Assembly (NCBI GenBank): GCA_947066815.1
Contig: CAMSZT010000007.1
Location: 1 to 64,000, forward strand
Reading direction: 5' to 3'
Source of the DNA: an uncultured Lachnotalea sp.
GTDB lineage: Bacteria > Bacillota > Clostridia > Lachnospirales > Lachnospiraceae
Length of the DNA: 64,000 nt
Every line of letters starts with the position of its first letter. Positions within the stretch are counted from its first letter, which is position 1. Positions 1 through 7,905 of this stretch are shown here, in pieces. The position numbers were made by a program, and so were the translations under genes. The notes beneath the pieces were generated by a model. It did not search any database, had not been told where the DNA came from, and saw only the letters and a program-made list of their open reading frames with translations.

Positions 1-1
1 T

Positions 2-50
2 AATGAAAAAAAGCTCTACAGGCCCTATAAAACCTGTACTTTTTTTCATT
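2..50. terminator. Bidirectional hairpin terminator
   Basis: Arms AATGAAAAAAAG (2-13) and CTTTTTTTCATT (39-50) are perfect reverse complements, with an inner stem TACAGG/CCTGTA (17-22/33-38). The A-run and T-run flank a G+C core, so it can act on either strand. It isolates the deacylase operon from whatever lies to the left. Confidence 0.75.
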
Positions 51-82
51 ATCAAACTGTCAAACTCCCGTGCAGAAATTAC

Positions 83-111
83 TTGTGTTCATTTCGATAA
101 CGGAATATAAT
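83..111 (+). promoter_or_regulatory. Sigma-A type promoter of the deacylase operon
   Basis: TTGTGT (83-88), a 17-nt spacer and TATAAT (106-111). A transcript starting near 118 excludes the upstream ATG at 117 as a start and supports translation from 261/264, leaving a leader of about 140 nt in which I see no riboswitch. Confidence 0.6.
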
Positions 112-260
112 ATACGGTGTGTTTTATAGGCAACCGGATCATGCGTGGGGTGGCCTGGAATTATCCATACCGAATCCGTACATGGCAGGAACTTGTGAAC
201 GGTATCCGATGCAGACGGGGGAGAAGCTATCAGGCGGATCGAGAAGAAACCGGAGGATTG

Positions 261-809
261 ATGATGGAGCTTTATAACGGAAGACCTGAAAATACAGAGG
301 GACGGCTTCCAAGAGAAATCAGAACATACGATTTCCTGGACAGCATTGGAATTGAATATAAGCGTACAGACCATGAACCTGCGAACAATATGGAAGCCTG
401 TAATGAGATAGACGCCATACTCGGGGTATTGATCTGCAAGAATTTATTCCTCTGCAACAGGCAGAAAACGGATTATTATCTGCTCATGATGCCGGGCGAC
501 AAGAAGTTCAAGACAAAGGAGCTTTCCTCACAGATCGGTTCTGCGCGTCTGTCATTTGCAGATGCGGAAGCGATGCTTAACTATCTGGATATAGAGCCGG
601 GTGCGGTAAGCATCATGGGGCTGATGAATGACAAGGAACACGCAGTGCGGCTTCTGATCGACGGGGACGTGCTGGAGGAGGAATATCTGGGGTGCCATCC
701 ATGTGTATGCACATCCAGCCTGAAGATGAGAATGAGGGATGTCATCGAAAAATTTCTCCCCGCGACGGGCCACGGATATGAGACGGTGCATCTGTCAGGA
801 GAGGATTGA
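261..809 (+). CDS. Prolyl-tRNA editing deacylase (YbaK/ProX-like)
   Basis: About 182 aa of the YbaK/EbsC aminoacyl-tRNA deacylase superfamily, in the subgroup resembling free-standing ProXp-ala/PrdX proteins that hydrolyse mischarged Ala-tRNA(Pro). The conserved KNLFLCN segment carries the expected editing-site lysine, and the tail includes the usual GCHPC...TSSL section. An ATG pair at 261/264 follows GGAGG at 252-256; 264 has the better spacing. The longer upstream frame starts at the promoter's transcription start and is not credible. The next gene, a second deacylase, starts 5 nt after the stop, so the two are co-transcribed. Exact tRNA substrate is inferred. Confidence 0.85.
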   Translation: MMELYNGRPENTEGRLPREIRTYDFLDSIGIEYKRTDHEPANNMEACNEIDAILGVLICKNLFLCNRQKTDYYLLMMPGDKKFKTKELSSQIGSARLSFADAEAMLNYLDIEPGAVSIMGLMNDKEHAVRLLIDGDVLEEEYLGCHPCVCTSSLKMRMRDVIEKFLPATGHGYETVHLSGED

Positions 810-813
810 TCGT

Positions 814-1302
814 ATGCCAAAGAACAACGACAAAACAAACGTCATGCGCATCTTGGACGGGAAGAAGATCCGGTACACGGCGCATACTTATGAGCCGGAT
901 GCCGCCATGAGCGGTGAAGAGATAGCGGCGCTGCTGGGAGAGGATGCCGGCCAGGTTTTCAAGACGCTTGTCACCCAGGGAAAGTCCGGTCAGTATTATG
1001 TGTTTGTGGTTCCTGTGAAGGCAGGGCTGGATCTGAAAAAAGCGGCGAAGGCGGCGGGAGAGAAAGCCATCCGTATGATAAGGCAGAAGGAGCTTCTGCC
1101 GCTCACCGGGTATGTGCACGGCGGCTGTTCCCCGATCGGGATGAAGAAGCAGTTCCGGACGTTCCTCCACGAGACGGCAAAGCAGTGTGACAGGATGTTC
1201 GTGAGTGCAGGAAAGGTGGGATTCCAGATAGAATTGTCGCCGCAGGATCTGGTATCCGCCGCGGGATGCGGTTTTGCCGACATAACGGAGGAGCGTGTAT
1301 GA
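814..1302 (+). CDS. ybaK: Cys-tRNA(Pro)/Cys-tRNA(Cys) deacylase YbaK
   Basis: 163 aa, full length for YbaK/EbsC. Family features: QVFKTLV with the editing-site lysine at residue 50, and the GGCSPIG turn at 103-109. YbaK clears Cys mis-attached to tRNA(Pro) by acting in trans with prolyl-tRNA synthetase. The start at 814 is chosen because GGAGAGG lies at 798-804; the longer reading frame overlaps the preceding gene. It is the second gene of a tandem of two editing deacylases. Confidence 0.88.
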   Translation: MPKNNDKTNVMRILDGKKIRYTAHTYEPDAAMSGEEIAALLGEDAGQVFKTLVTQGKSGQYYVFVVPVKAGLDLKKAAKAAGEKAIRMIRQKELLPLTGYVHGGCSPIGMKKQFRTFLHETAKQCDRMFVSAGKVGFQIELSPQDLVSAAGCGFADITEERV

Positions 1303-1345
1303 GGAAAAGATTGACAGGCCGTATAAGGCGTGATGGGGAATGGAT

Positions 1346-1864
1346 ATGAGACTGTTTATCGCGATAAAATTTAACGAGGACGTCATAGACGACCTGACCG
1401 GACTGCAGGGGAAACTGAGGGACTGCGGGGCAGAGGGGAATTTCACGAGGCCGGAGAACCTGCACCTTACCCTTGCCTTCATCGGAGAGTATGGCAATCC
1501 GGATGACGTTCTGGATGTGATGGAAACCGTGCCTTTTACGCCGATCCCTCTGAGTTTTGAAGGCCTGCAGCATTTCCGGGATATGTATTTCTTAAGGACA
1601 GAGCATAGTCCGGGATTGGAAAGCTATGTGAGAAGACTGCGGAGGGCTTTGTCGGAGAATGGAATCCCCTTTGACAGGAAGAAATTCTCGCCGCATATCA
1701 CCCTGATCCGGAAGGTGTCCTTCCGGGACGGGATGCCGGAGAAAATTCCGGAGCATATCAGCGTGAGGGAAACCGTGGCGGCGGCGGTATCCCTTATGCA
1801 CTCGGAGCGGGGCAAAAGAGGGATGATCTACACAGAGATCGGAGGTATTGACGATCAAATGTGA
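1346..1864 (+). CDS. thpR: RNA 2',3'-cyclic phosphodiesterase (ThpR/LigT)
   Basis: About 172 aa with the two HxTx motifs of the 2H phosphoesterase superfamily: HLTL near residue 40 and HITL near residue 117. Members open 2',3'-cyclic phosphate ends of RNA. The ATG at 1346 sits about 7 nt after a GGGG tract; an ATG at 1340 in the same frame is too close to it. It lies 43 nt downstream of ybaK on the same strand and probably shares its transcript, giving a small RNA/tRNA-quality operon. Confidence 0.87.
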   Translation: MRLFIAIKFNEDVIDDLTGLQGKLRDCGAEGNFTRPENLHLTLAFIGEYGNPDDVLDVMETVPFTPIPLSFEGLQHFRDMYFLRTEHSPGLESYVRRLRRALSENGIPFDRKKFSPHITLIRKVSFRDGMPEKIPEHISVRETVAAAVSLMHSERGKRGMIYTEIGGIDDQM

Positions 1865-1898
1865 TGCGGCGCTTGTGCCTGTCGGCCCGGGCGGCGCT

Positions 1899-2537
1899 TC
1901 ACTCCAGAAGCTCCACCTGGAAGCCGGAAAAGCCGAAGAGGCCGGAAAGGCTCTCCGGATCCGCGATGTTCTCATTCAGGATGTAAAAGCCGGAGGCGTG
2001 TACGGCGTGGTCTTCCCCGACGGAAAAGGCGACAAGCACCGGGCAGGCGCCCTCGTAGGTGTACAGGTATGCAGTATCCTCCCCGGCTTCCCGGCAGACA
2101 AAGGAGTTGCTGCAGGTGTAGATGGAGGAGGCGGCGATGGCCTCCACGCCCGCCGATGAATTTAAGATCGAAGCGCAGGAGCTGAAAAGCCGGGAACGGA
2201 TATGGTCCCTCAGCTCCGGGGACATGCCGTCAAGGCTTACATTGGCGCCGGAGGCGCTTGTCAGCAGCTCCATCAGGTGTTCTGTGTCGGCCGTGATCCG
2301 GTACACGGCCTTCGGCTCCTGATAGCCTCCGGCCTTAAGGGCCTGAACGATCCCGTCCATCTGCGCCTTTACCTCCGGAGCGGGGGAAAACATGTCAAAA
2401 TAGGTATCGCTCTGTGCCATCTCTCCCATCAGCGAGATCAGCTCCAGTCCCCGGGTATAGAGGGACTTTTCTTTTTTTGTGCCGCAGGCGGCGAGCAGCA
2501 GCAGGGCCGCCAGGCACAGTACAAACCGTTTCTTCAT
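1899..2537 (-). CDS. Secreted lipoprotein of unknown function
   Basis: 212 aa. The N-terminus MKKRFVLCLAALLLLAACG is a classical lipoprotein signal with lipobox LAAC, so the mature protein should be anchored to the outer face of the membrane. The rest is a soluble domain of mixed helix and strand character with no motif I recognise. It converges with thpR (35 nt gap). A block of hairpins separates its start from the dehydrogenase gene upstream. It is likely real, judging from the signal peptide and lack of strong bias. Confidence 0.75.
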   Translation of the reverse strand: MKKRFVLCLAALLLLAACGTKKEKSLYTRGLELISLMGEMAQSDTYFDMFSPAPEVKAQMDGIVQALKAGGYQEPKAVYRITADTEHLMELLTSASGANVSLDGMSPELRDHIRSRLFSSCASILNSSAGVEAIAASSIYTCSNSFVCREAGEDTAYLYTYEGACPVLVAFSVGEDHAVHASGFYILNENIADPESLSGLFGFSGFQVELLE

Positions 2538-2605
2538 TGCTTTGGGACTCCTTTTTAAAAATCATATATCAGGATCCGGGTGCCAAAAGCCGCCTTCAAA
2601 GTTAT

Positions 2606-2748
2606 AGCAGACGACATAAATCTTTTCTTTATGGCGTCTGCTGCGCCGATTTTTGCTGCGCATAAGCGCAGAATCTACCTTACAAAAATCGTGCGCCTCC
2701 CCCGGAGGGTCTATAGTAAACGGCAAATATTTTTGTCGTTTACTATAG
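2606..2748. repeat. Cluster of three consecutive palindromic hairpins
   Basis: Three stem-loops in 143 nt: (1) 2606-2642, AGCAGACG/CGTCTGCT with inner CATAAA/TTTATG; (2) 2643-2696, CGATTTTTG (2647-2655)/CAAAAATCG (2683-2691) enclosing CTGCGC-ATAA-GCGCAG; (3) 2711-2748, CTATAGTAAACG/CGTTTACTATAG around an A+T-rich centre. The array fills the 291-nt gap between the lipoprotein and dehydrogenase genes. It could be a dispersed repeat (REP/MITE-like) or a structured leader. The 82-codon reverse frame across it is probably not a gene. Confidence 0.7.
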
Positions 2749-2828
2749 CTGTCGTCAAATTGCTCAATGGTTCGTGATAATAAAACAGCCTTCTCCGGTC
2801 TTGCTTCCACGGCGCAGGGGGCTTCCGG

Positions 2829-3806
2829 TCAGGAGGCGGATCCCTGCCCGCCGCCGGCATTTTTCACGCAGTGCTCAATGGAATAGCGGACCATGTCGCC
2901 GACGGCCTCGTCGGTGAAGAAGGCCGTGTGGGGTGTCATGATCACATTGGGCATGGCCTGGAGGACGGCCATCTCATGGTGTCCCACGGGCCGGTATTTG
3001 AAATCCTTGTAGTAGATGGCGCTCTCGCCCTCGACCACGTCCAGGGCCGCCGCGGCCACCTTGCCGCTCTCCAGGGCCTCGATCAGGTCGGCCGTATTTA
3101 CCAGAACGCCCCTTGCCATATTGATGAGGATGACGCCGTCCTTCATGGAGGCGATGGTGTCTCTGTTGATCATGTCGCAGGTTTCCGGGAGGGCGGGGGT
3201 GTGCAGGGTGATCAGGTCGGATTCCCGGTAAAGGGTCTCAAGGCTGCAGTATTCGGCGTATTCCCGGAGGCTGTCCTTCTCGTAAACGTCGTAAGCCAGG
3301 ATGCGGCAGCCGAAGCCGCTCAGGTTCCGGATGACCGTCTCCCCGATCTTTCCGGTGCCGATGACGCCGACGGTCATGTTGCAGAGCTCCTTTCCCCGGA
3401 TCTCCTTTAAGGAAAAATCCTGCCCGATGTACCTGGTCAGAATGGCCTTCATTTTCCGGATGGACATCAGCATGGCCATGACCGTGTACTCGGCCACCGT
3501 GTGTGGGGTATAGCTGACGTTGGAGACGGAGATGCCGAGGGATCCGGCGTATTCATAGTCTACATGTTCATAGCCGACCGTCCGGGTGGCGATAGCCTTC
3601 ACCCCGTAGCCGTGCCAGAGGTCAATGAGTTCCCGCCCTACGGGCGTGGTGATGATGTCGACAGCGGCGCAGCCCTCGGCCAGAGAGGCCGTCTCTTTTG
3701 TCGGCGGCAGGGAGGAGAGGACGAGCTCCACGCCGTATTCGTTTCCATATTTTTCAAACAGCCGGACCTCGTCCTCCCGGCAGCTGTAGACAGCGATCTT
3801 CATCAT
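2829..3806 (-). CDS. D-2-hydroxyacid dehydrogenase (D-lactate dehydrogenase family)
   Basis: 325 aa, typical for NAD-dependent D-isomer 2-hydroxyacid dehydrogenases (LdhA/VanH/FldH group), which reduce 2-oxoacids to D-2-hydroxyacids. The Rossmann glycine motif is VIGTGKIG (148-155); catalytic arginine is in NMARG (R232), a glutamate in the DVVEGES segment, and histidine in TPHTAF (H293). A clear promoter (TTGAAA, 18 nt, TATACT, reverse strand) lies just upstream. D-lactate is the likeliest product, but aromatic 2-oxoacids cannot be excluded by eye. It is a single-gene unit. Confidence 0.87.
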   Translation of the reverse strand: MMKIAVYSCREDEVRLFEKYGNEYGVELVLSSLPPTKETASLAEGCAAVDIITTPVGRELIDLWHGYGVKAIATRTVGYEHVDYEYAGSLGISVSNVSYTPHTVAEYTVMAMLMSIRKMKAILTRYIGQDFSLKEIRGKELCNMTVGVIGTGKIGETVIRNLSGFGCRILAYDVYEKDSLREYAEYCSLETLYRESDLITLHTPALPETCDMINRDTIASMKDGVILINMARGVLVNTADLIEALESGKVAAAALDVVEGESAIYYKDFKYRPVGHHEMAVLQAMPNVIMTPHTAFFTDEAVGDMVRYSIEHCVKNAGGGQGSAS

Positions 3807-3862
3807 AACAAATACCTCACAGTGGGATCAAAGGGATGATCGTCTTAACAGAATCGACCTTC

Positions 3863-3892
3863 AGTATAGCATAAACCGGCAGAGGATTTCAA
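3863..3892 (-). promoter_or_regulatory. Promoter of the D-2-hydroxyacid dehydrogenase gene
   Basis: On the reverse strand TTGAAA (3892-3887), an 18-nt spacer and TATACT (3868-3863). It lies within 60 nt of the gene start and is back-to-back with the recD2 promoter. Confidence 0.55.
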
Positions 3893-3901
3893 GAATTTAA
3901 A

Positions 3902-3930
3902 TTGTGGCGGCAGGAAGCGCGTGCTATAAT
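3902..3930 (+). promoter_or_regulatory. Promoter of recD2
   Basis: TTGTGG (3902-3907), a 17-nt spacer and TATAAT (3925-3930), preceded by TGC (extended -10). It is 70 nt upstream of the recD2 ATG and divergent from the dehydrogenase promoter. Confidence 0.6.
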
Positions 3931-3999
3931 GGGGGCATGAAAGCGCGGGATGCGAAGACCGGGAGATCAAAAGGCGTCCGGCAGAGGGGGTGAGGAGCC

Positions 4000-6315
4000 A
4001 TGGTGAAGCTTCGATGTGTGGTGGAGCGGATCACCTATCAGAATCCGGAAAACGGGTATTCGGTGCTCAAGGTGCGGGTGAAGGGGTACCGGGAGCTGGT
4101 GCCCCTCGTGGGAAATCTGGTGGACGTGGCGGTGGGGTCGGTGCTCCTGGTGGACGGGGACTGGAAAGTGGATACGAAATACGGCCGCCAGTTCATGGCC
4201 AAGCGGTGGGAGGAGACCATGCCTGCCACTGTTTACGGCATGGAGAAGTACCTGGGCTCCGGTCTGATAAAAGGCGTCGGCCCCAGGTTCGCCAAACGGA
4301 TCGTGGGCTATTTCGGCACGGAGACCCTGGACGTGATCGAGACGGAGATTGAAAGGCTCCTGGAGGTTCCCGGCATCGGAAACCGGCGGGTGGAGCAGAT
4401 CCGGGAAGGGTGGGAGCGGCAGAAGGAGATCAAAAATGTCATGCTGTTTTTGCAGGACCACGGCGTGAGCACGGCCTTCGCCGCCAGGATCTACCGCCAG
4501 TACGGCAATGAGAGCATTGCGAAGGTGAGGGAAAATCCCTTCCGCCTGGCGGACGACATCTGGGGGATCGGCTTCAAGACGGCGGACGGCATCGCGGAAA
4601 AGCTGGGCTTCGCAAAGGAAAGCTTTGTCCGATTGAGGAGCGGTATCATGTATACCCTGAGCTGTCTGGCGGACGAGGGCCATGTGTACGGGGAGCGGGA
4701 GCAGCTTCTCAGGAAGGCGGCAGAGCTTCTGGGATCCGAGGAGGCGCCTCTTGTCATGACCATGGACCAGATGATCAAGGACCGGGATCTGATCCTGGAG
4801 ACGAGGATCTCCTTCGATGAGACGGTGGCGGACGAGGTGCGGATGGATGCGGTCTATCTGCCGCCCTTCTATTTTGCGGAGATCGGCACGGCAAACGGGC
4901 TTTTGCGCCTCACGAGGGAGCCGGCCGGGGACCGGCTGTGGACGGAGCTTGCAAGGGCGAGGCTGGAAACCGGGAATCCGGATCTTTCCGTGGACGTGTC
5001 CCGCATCGAGGAGCTGGTACATATGACCTACGACGAGGCTCAGGCGGAGGCCATCCGGCTGGCCGCCTGCTCTAAAGTCATGATACTGACCGGAGGACCG
5101 GGAACCGGGAAGACCACCGTGACGCGGGGTATCATCGCCGCGTTCCGGGCCGGGGGCCTGCGGATCCTTCTGGCGGCGCCCACGGGAAGGGCGGCGAAGC
5201 GGATGACGGAGGCGACGGGGCTCCCGGCGAAGACCATCCACCGGCTCCTGGAGTTTAAGCCGCCGGAGGGCTATCAGAAAAACGAGGACCATCCCCTGGA
5301 GGGGGATGTGCTGATCGTGGACGAGTGCTCCATGATCGATCTGGTACTGATGAATTCCCTGTTAAAGGCGATCCCCTCCCATATGCGGCTGATCCTGGTG
5401 GGGGACATCGACCAGCTCCCGTCGGTGGGGGCCGGGAATGTGCTGCGGGACGCGATGGATTCGGGGCGGTTTCCGGTGGTGCGCCTGACCAGGATCTTTC
5501 GCCAGGCGAAGGAGAGCCGGATCATCCTGAATGCCCACCGGATCAATGCCGGAAAGCTGCCGGATCTCTCCAACGGCCGGGATACGGATTTCTTTTTCAT
5601 CGAAAAGGAAGAGCCAGAGGAGGCGGTCTCGGAGATCGTGGATCTGGTGAAACGGCGCCTTCCCCGGTATTACCGTATGCCGTCCTCCCAGATCCAGGTG
5701 CTGACGCCCATGCAGCGGGGCGCCGTGGGAGCGGCCAATCTGAACCTGGCCCTGCAGGAGGCCCTGAACCCTTCCGGTGAGGGTTTGAGGAGGAGCGGCG
5801 TGGTCTTCCGCGCCAATGACAGGGTCATGCAGATCCGGAATAATTATGACAAAGATGTGTTCAACGGGGATATCGGGACGGTGGATTCGGTGGATCCGGA
5901 GGAGCGGACCCTGAGGGTCCTGTTCGACGACCGGTATGTGGAATACGAGACGGCGGAGCTTGACGAGCTGGTCCATGCCTATGCCGTCACCATCCACAAG
6001 GCGCAGGGCTCCGAGTATCCGGTGGTGGTCATGCCCGTGCTCATGAGCCATTTTGTGATGCTGCAGCGGAACCTGATCTACACCGGGATCACCAGGGCAA
6101 AAAAGATCCTGGTGCTGGTGGGAACGAGGAAGGCGCTGGCCTATGGGGTGCGGCACGTGACGGTGACGAAGCGCAATTCCATGTTGAAGGAACGGCTGAC
6201 AGGCGATTGGGCGTGTAAGGAGATAAGGTACGGACAGAAGGAAGCACACGAAGATGGGAGAGGAGAGAAAATGAGGGAGAGGATGCATGATCGTGCAGAG
6301 GAGGGACGGCCTTGA
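4000..6315 (+). CDS. recD2: ATP-dependent DNA helicase RecD2
   Basis: 771 aa SF1B 5'-3' helicase of the RecD2/TraA type found in bacteria without RecBC partners. N-terminal OB and helix-hairpin-helix regions (LEVPGIGNRRVEQI; WGIGFKTADGIAEKLG) precede the motor. Walker A is GGPGTGKTT near residue 365, Walker B LIVDECSMID near 440, then GDIDQLPSVG and the C-terminal HAYAVTIHKAQGSEY and YTGITRAKK motifs. Start ATG at 4000 follows GAGGAG. The last codons overlap the TTG start of the next gene. Family role is replication-fork and mismatch-repair associated unwinding. Confidence 0.95.
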   Translation: MVKLRCVVERITYQNPENGYSVLKVRVKGYRELVPLVGNLVDVAVGSVLLVDGDWKVDTKYGRQFMAKRWEETMPATVYGMEKYLGSGLIKGVGPRFAKRIVGYFGTETLDVIETEIERLLEVPGIGNRRVEQIREGWERQKEIKNVMLFLQDHGVSTAFAARIYRQYGNESIAKVRENPFRLADDIWGIGFKTADGIAEKLGFAKESFVRLRSGIMYTLSCLADEGHVYGEREQLLRKAAELLGSEEAPLVMTMDQMIKDRDLILETRISFDETVADEVRMDAVYLPPFYFAEIGTANGLLRLTREPAGDRLWTELARARLETGNPDLSVDVSRIEELVHMTYDEAQAEAIRLAACSKVMILTGGPGTGKTTVTRGIIAAFRAGGLRILLAAPTGRAAKRMTEATGLPAKTIHRLLEFKPPEGYQKNEDHPLEGDVLIVDECSMIDLVLMNSLLKAIPSHMRLILVGDIDQLPSVGAGNVLRDAMDSGRFPVVRLTRIFRQAKESRIILNAHRINAGKLPDLSNGRDTDFFFIEKEEPEEAVSEIVDLVKRRLPRYYRMPSSQIQVLTPMQRGAVGAANLNLALQEALNPSGEGLRRSGVVFRANDRVMQIRNNYDKDVFNGDIGTVDSVDPEERTLRVLFDDRYVEYETAELDELVHAYAVTIHKAQGSEYPVVVMPVLMSHFVMLQRNLIYTGITRAKKILVLVGTRKALAYGVRHVTVTKRNSMLKERLTGDWACKEIRYGQKEAHEDGRGEKMRERMHDRAEEGRP

Positions 6316-6926
6316 AGGATCTGGAGAGACTTGCCGCCCGGTGTGAGGCGGAGCTTGAGGCTATCGGGATCCGGTGCGGGACGGTCCGGAGCTGGTCTGT
6401 CAATACCCGTGCCAAAAAGCGGTGGGGCCGGTGCAGGCAGATTTCCCCCGGCGTATTTGACATCGACATCTCAGAGCGGCTCCTCGGAGATGAGGTGGAA
6501 GATACCGCAGCAAAGGAGACCATCATTCACGAGCTTCTCCATACGGTGGAGGGCTGCCTGGGACATAAGGGGAAATGGAAGCTCTTAGCACAGATGGTGG
6601 GGAGGGCGTATCCGCAGTATCATATAAAACGGACCTCCTCCTGTGAGGAGAAGGGGATTTCCCGGGAGACGGCCGTCGGGAACGGGGCGGTGCCGGAAAT
6701 GTGGGCGGGAACGGATGCGTCGCGGGCGGCAGGAAAGGCCGGCGTACAAAGGACCAGGGCACAAAAAGGCGGTGCTCTGCCGCCCAGATACCGGATCACC
6801 TGTACCTCCTGCGGCAGCCGGGCTTACAGGCAGAGAGCCAGCAGACTGATCCAAAGACCGGAGGAGTTCCGGTGCGGGAGATGCGGCGGAAAGCTCATGG
6901 TGGAGGTACGGGATCCCCGCGGGTGA
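6312..6926 (+). CDS. SprT-like zinc metalloprotease-family protein
   Basis: 204 aa. Residues 71-88 carry HELLHTVEGCLGHKGKW, the HExxH plus downstream histidine of the SprT/Spartan domain; an N-terminal YxxWGRC-like segment (KKRWGRC) is also typical. The C-terminus ends in a zinc ribbon (CTSCGS ... CGRCGG). A basic low-complexity linker (about 115-165) separates the two. The start is TTG at 6312, overlapping the recD2 stop, so translation is probably coupled. Spartan-type proteases act on DNA-protein crosslinks; a repair role beside RecD2 is inference. Confidence 0.85.
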   Translation: MKDLERLAARCEAELEAIGIRCGTVRSWSVNTRAKKRWGRCRQISPGVFDIDISERLLGDEVEDTAAKETIIHELLHTVEGCLGHKGKWKLLAQMVGRAYPQYHIKRTSSCEEKGISRETAVGNGAVPEMWAGTDASRAAGKAGVQRTRAQKGGALPPRYRITCTSCGSRAYRQRASRLIQRPEEFRCGRCGGKLMVEVRDPRG

Positions 6927-6960
6927 TCCCGCCTGGACGGGAATTCAGGGAAATAATATC

Positions 6961-6989
6961 TTCACATAAATAATACTATATGGTATAAT
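6961..6989 (+). promoter_or_regulatory. Promoter of the MarR-family gene
   Basis: TTCACA (6961-6966), 17-nt spacer and TATAAT (6984-6989), 21 nt before the start codon and next to the ribosome-binding site AGGAGGG, so the leader is very short. Confidence 0.6.
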
Positions 6990-7010
6990 CCTATACAGGA
7001 GGGAATTGAT

Positions 7011-7454
7011 ATGGATATCCAGGGAGGCAACCTTGTCTCACAGATCAAGCGGCTCAGCGACCGGATCTTCGAGCGGATCTTATCGGAGCAGAATATTGAT
7101 GCGTTTAACGGGGCGCAGGGCCGGATTCTCTACGTGCTGTGGCAGGAAGAGCATATTTCTTTCACGGAGCTTGCCGACAGGACCGGGCTTGCGGCCACGA
7201 CCCTCACGGGGATGATCGACCGCATGGAGGAGGCCGGGCTGGTCCGCCGGGTCCCAGACCAGAATGACCGCCGCAGGACGCTTGTGACCCTGACGGCGAA
7301 GGCCTGGAAGCTGCAGCAGGCATACGGAGCTGTCTCCGATCGGATGACTTCGATTTTTTATGCCGGTTTCACGGAGGCCGAGATCCGAAAGAGCGAGGCC
7401 CTGCTGGGCCGCATCCATGAAAATCTGAGGCAGTACGACGGGCGGCAGAAGTGA
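7011..7454 (+). CDS. MarR-family transcriptional regulator
   Basis: 147 aa winged-helix regulator. The helix-turn-helix and wing are recognisable in ISFTELADRTGLAATTLTGMIDRMEEAGLVRRVPDQNDRRRTLVTLT (the DxRD-like wing is NDRRR). ATG at 7011 is preceded by AGGAGGG. It stands alone: the gene downstream (araB) is on the other strand beyond a repeat block, so its targets are not evident. Autoregulation through its compact promoter is likely by family habit. Confidence 0.88.
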   Translation: MDIQGGNLVSQIKRLSDRIFERILSEQNIDAFNGAQGRILYVLWQEEHISFTELADRTGLAATTLTGMIDRMEEAGLVRRVPDQNDRRRTLVTLTAKAWKLQQAYGAVSDRMTSIFYAGFTEAEIRKSEALLGRIHENLRQYDGRQK

Positions 7455-7473
7455 GAGGGGGTGGGGGTGGTGT

Positions 7474-7559
7474 GGTGGGGCTCCGGGCGATATGTCCAAC
7501 GCGAACTTCGCTGCGAGACGCAGATAGTCCGCTTATGGAAATATCGCCCGGAGCCCCAC
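7474..7559. repeat. Inverted repeat bracketing the first copy of a 75-bp repeat
   Basis: GTGGGGCTCCGGGCGATAT (about 7474-7492) is the reverse complement of ATATCGCCCGGAGCCCCAC (about 7541-7559). The resulting long stem follows the marR stop and could act as its terminator, although no clear T-run follows. Confidence 0.6.
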
Positions 7560-7666
7560 CCCACCCCGCCTCGCGAGAGTCGGTAGTGACTGCGAACTTC
7601 GCTGCGAGACGCAGATAGTCCGCTTATGGAAATATCGCCCGGAGCCCCACCCCACCCCGCCTCGCG
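7501..7666. repeat. Direct repeat, two identical 75-bp copies
   Basis: Copies at 7501-7575 and 7592-7666 begin GCGAACTTCGCTGCGAGACG and end CCCCGCCTCGCG; I see no differences between them. Period is 91 nt. Each contains the arm ATATCGCCCGGAGCCCCAC of the inverted repeat to the left. There is no convincing gene here; apparent reverse-strand frames merely repeat the same peptide. Confidence 0.8.
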
Positions 7667-7703
7667 GGAGCCGATAGTGGCCGCGAACCTCGTCGCGGGC
7701 CTG

Positions 7704-7841
7704 GCCCTTGTTGCCTGGAGTGAGGCCGCATGCCCGTATATCTATGAGCAGACCATCCGCGTTTCGCCGTGAGTTTTGCCCTTGTTTCTTGAAGTGAGGC
7801 CGCAAGACCGTATATCCAAAAGCGGACCATCCGCGTTTCGC
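7704..7841. repeat. Direct repeat, two diverged copies of about 64 bp
   Basis: Copies at 7704-7767 and 7778-7841 share GCCCTTGTT..., GTGAGGCCGCA, CCGTATATC and GACCATCCGCGTTTCGC with scattered substitutions. Period is 74 nt. Further matches to the same vocabulary (GCGGCC, TTGCGGCCGG) continue to about 7900. With the 75-bp repeats it forms a 450-nt gene-free block between marR and araB. Confidence 0.7.
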
Positions 7842-7905
7842 TGCGGGGTCTGCGTTGGACATACGGACTTGCGGCCGGACTTCATACCTTGCGGCCGGCC
7901 CTTAT

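Noticed and set aside
2562..2810. 82-codon reverse frame in the lipoprotein/dehydrogenase gap
   Set aside because: Lies across the three palindromes; the peptide is dictated by the hairpin sequence and no RBS is visible.
7533..7862. 109-codon reverse frame in the repeat block
   Set aside because: It repeats the same peptide with the DNA repeat period and lacks an RBS; treated as a repeat artefact.
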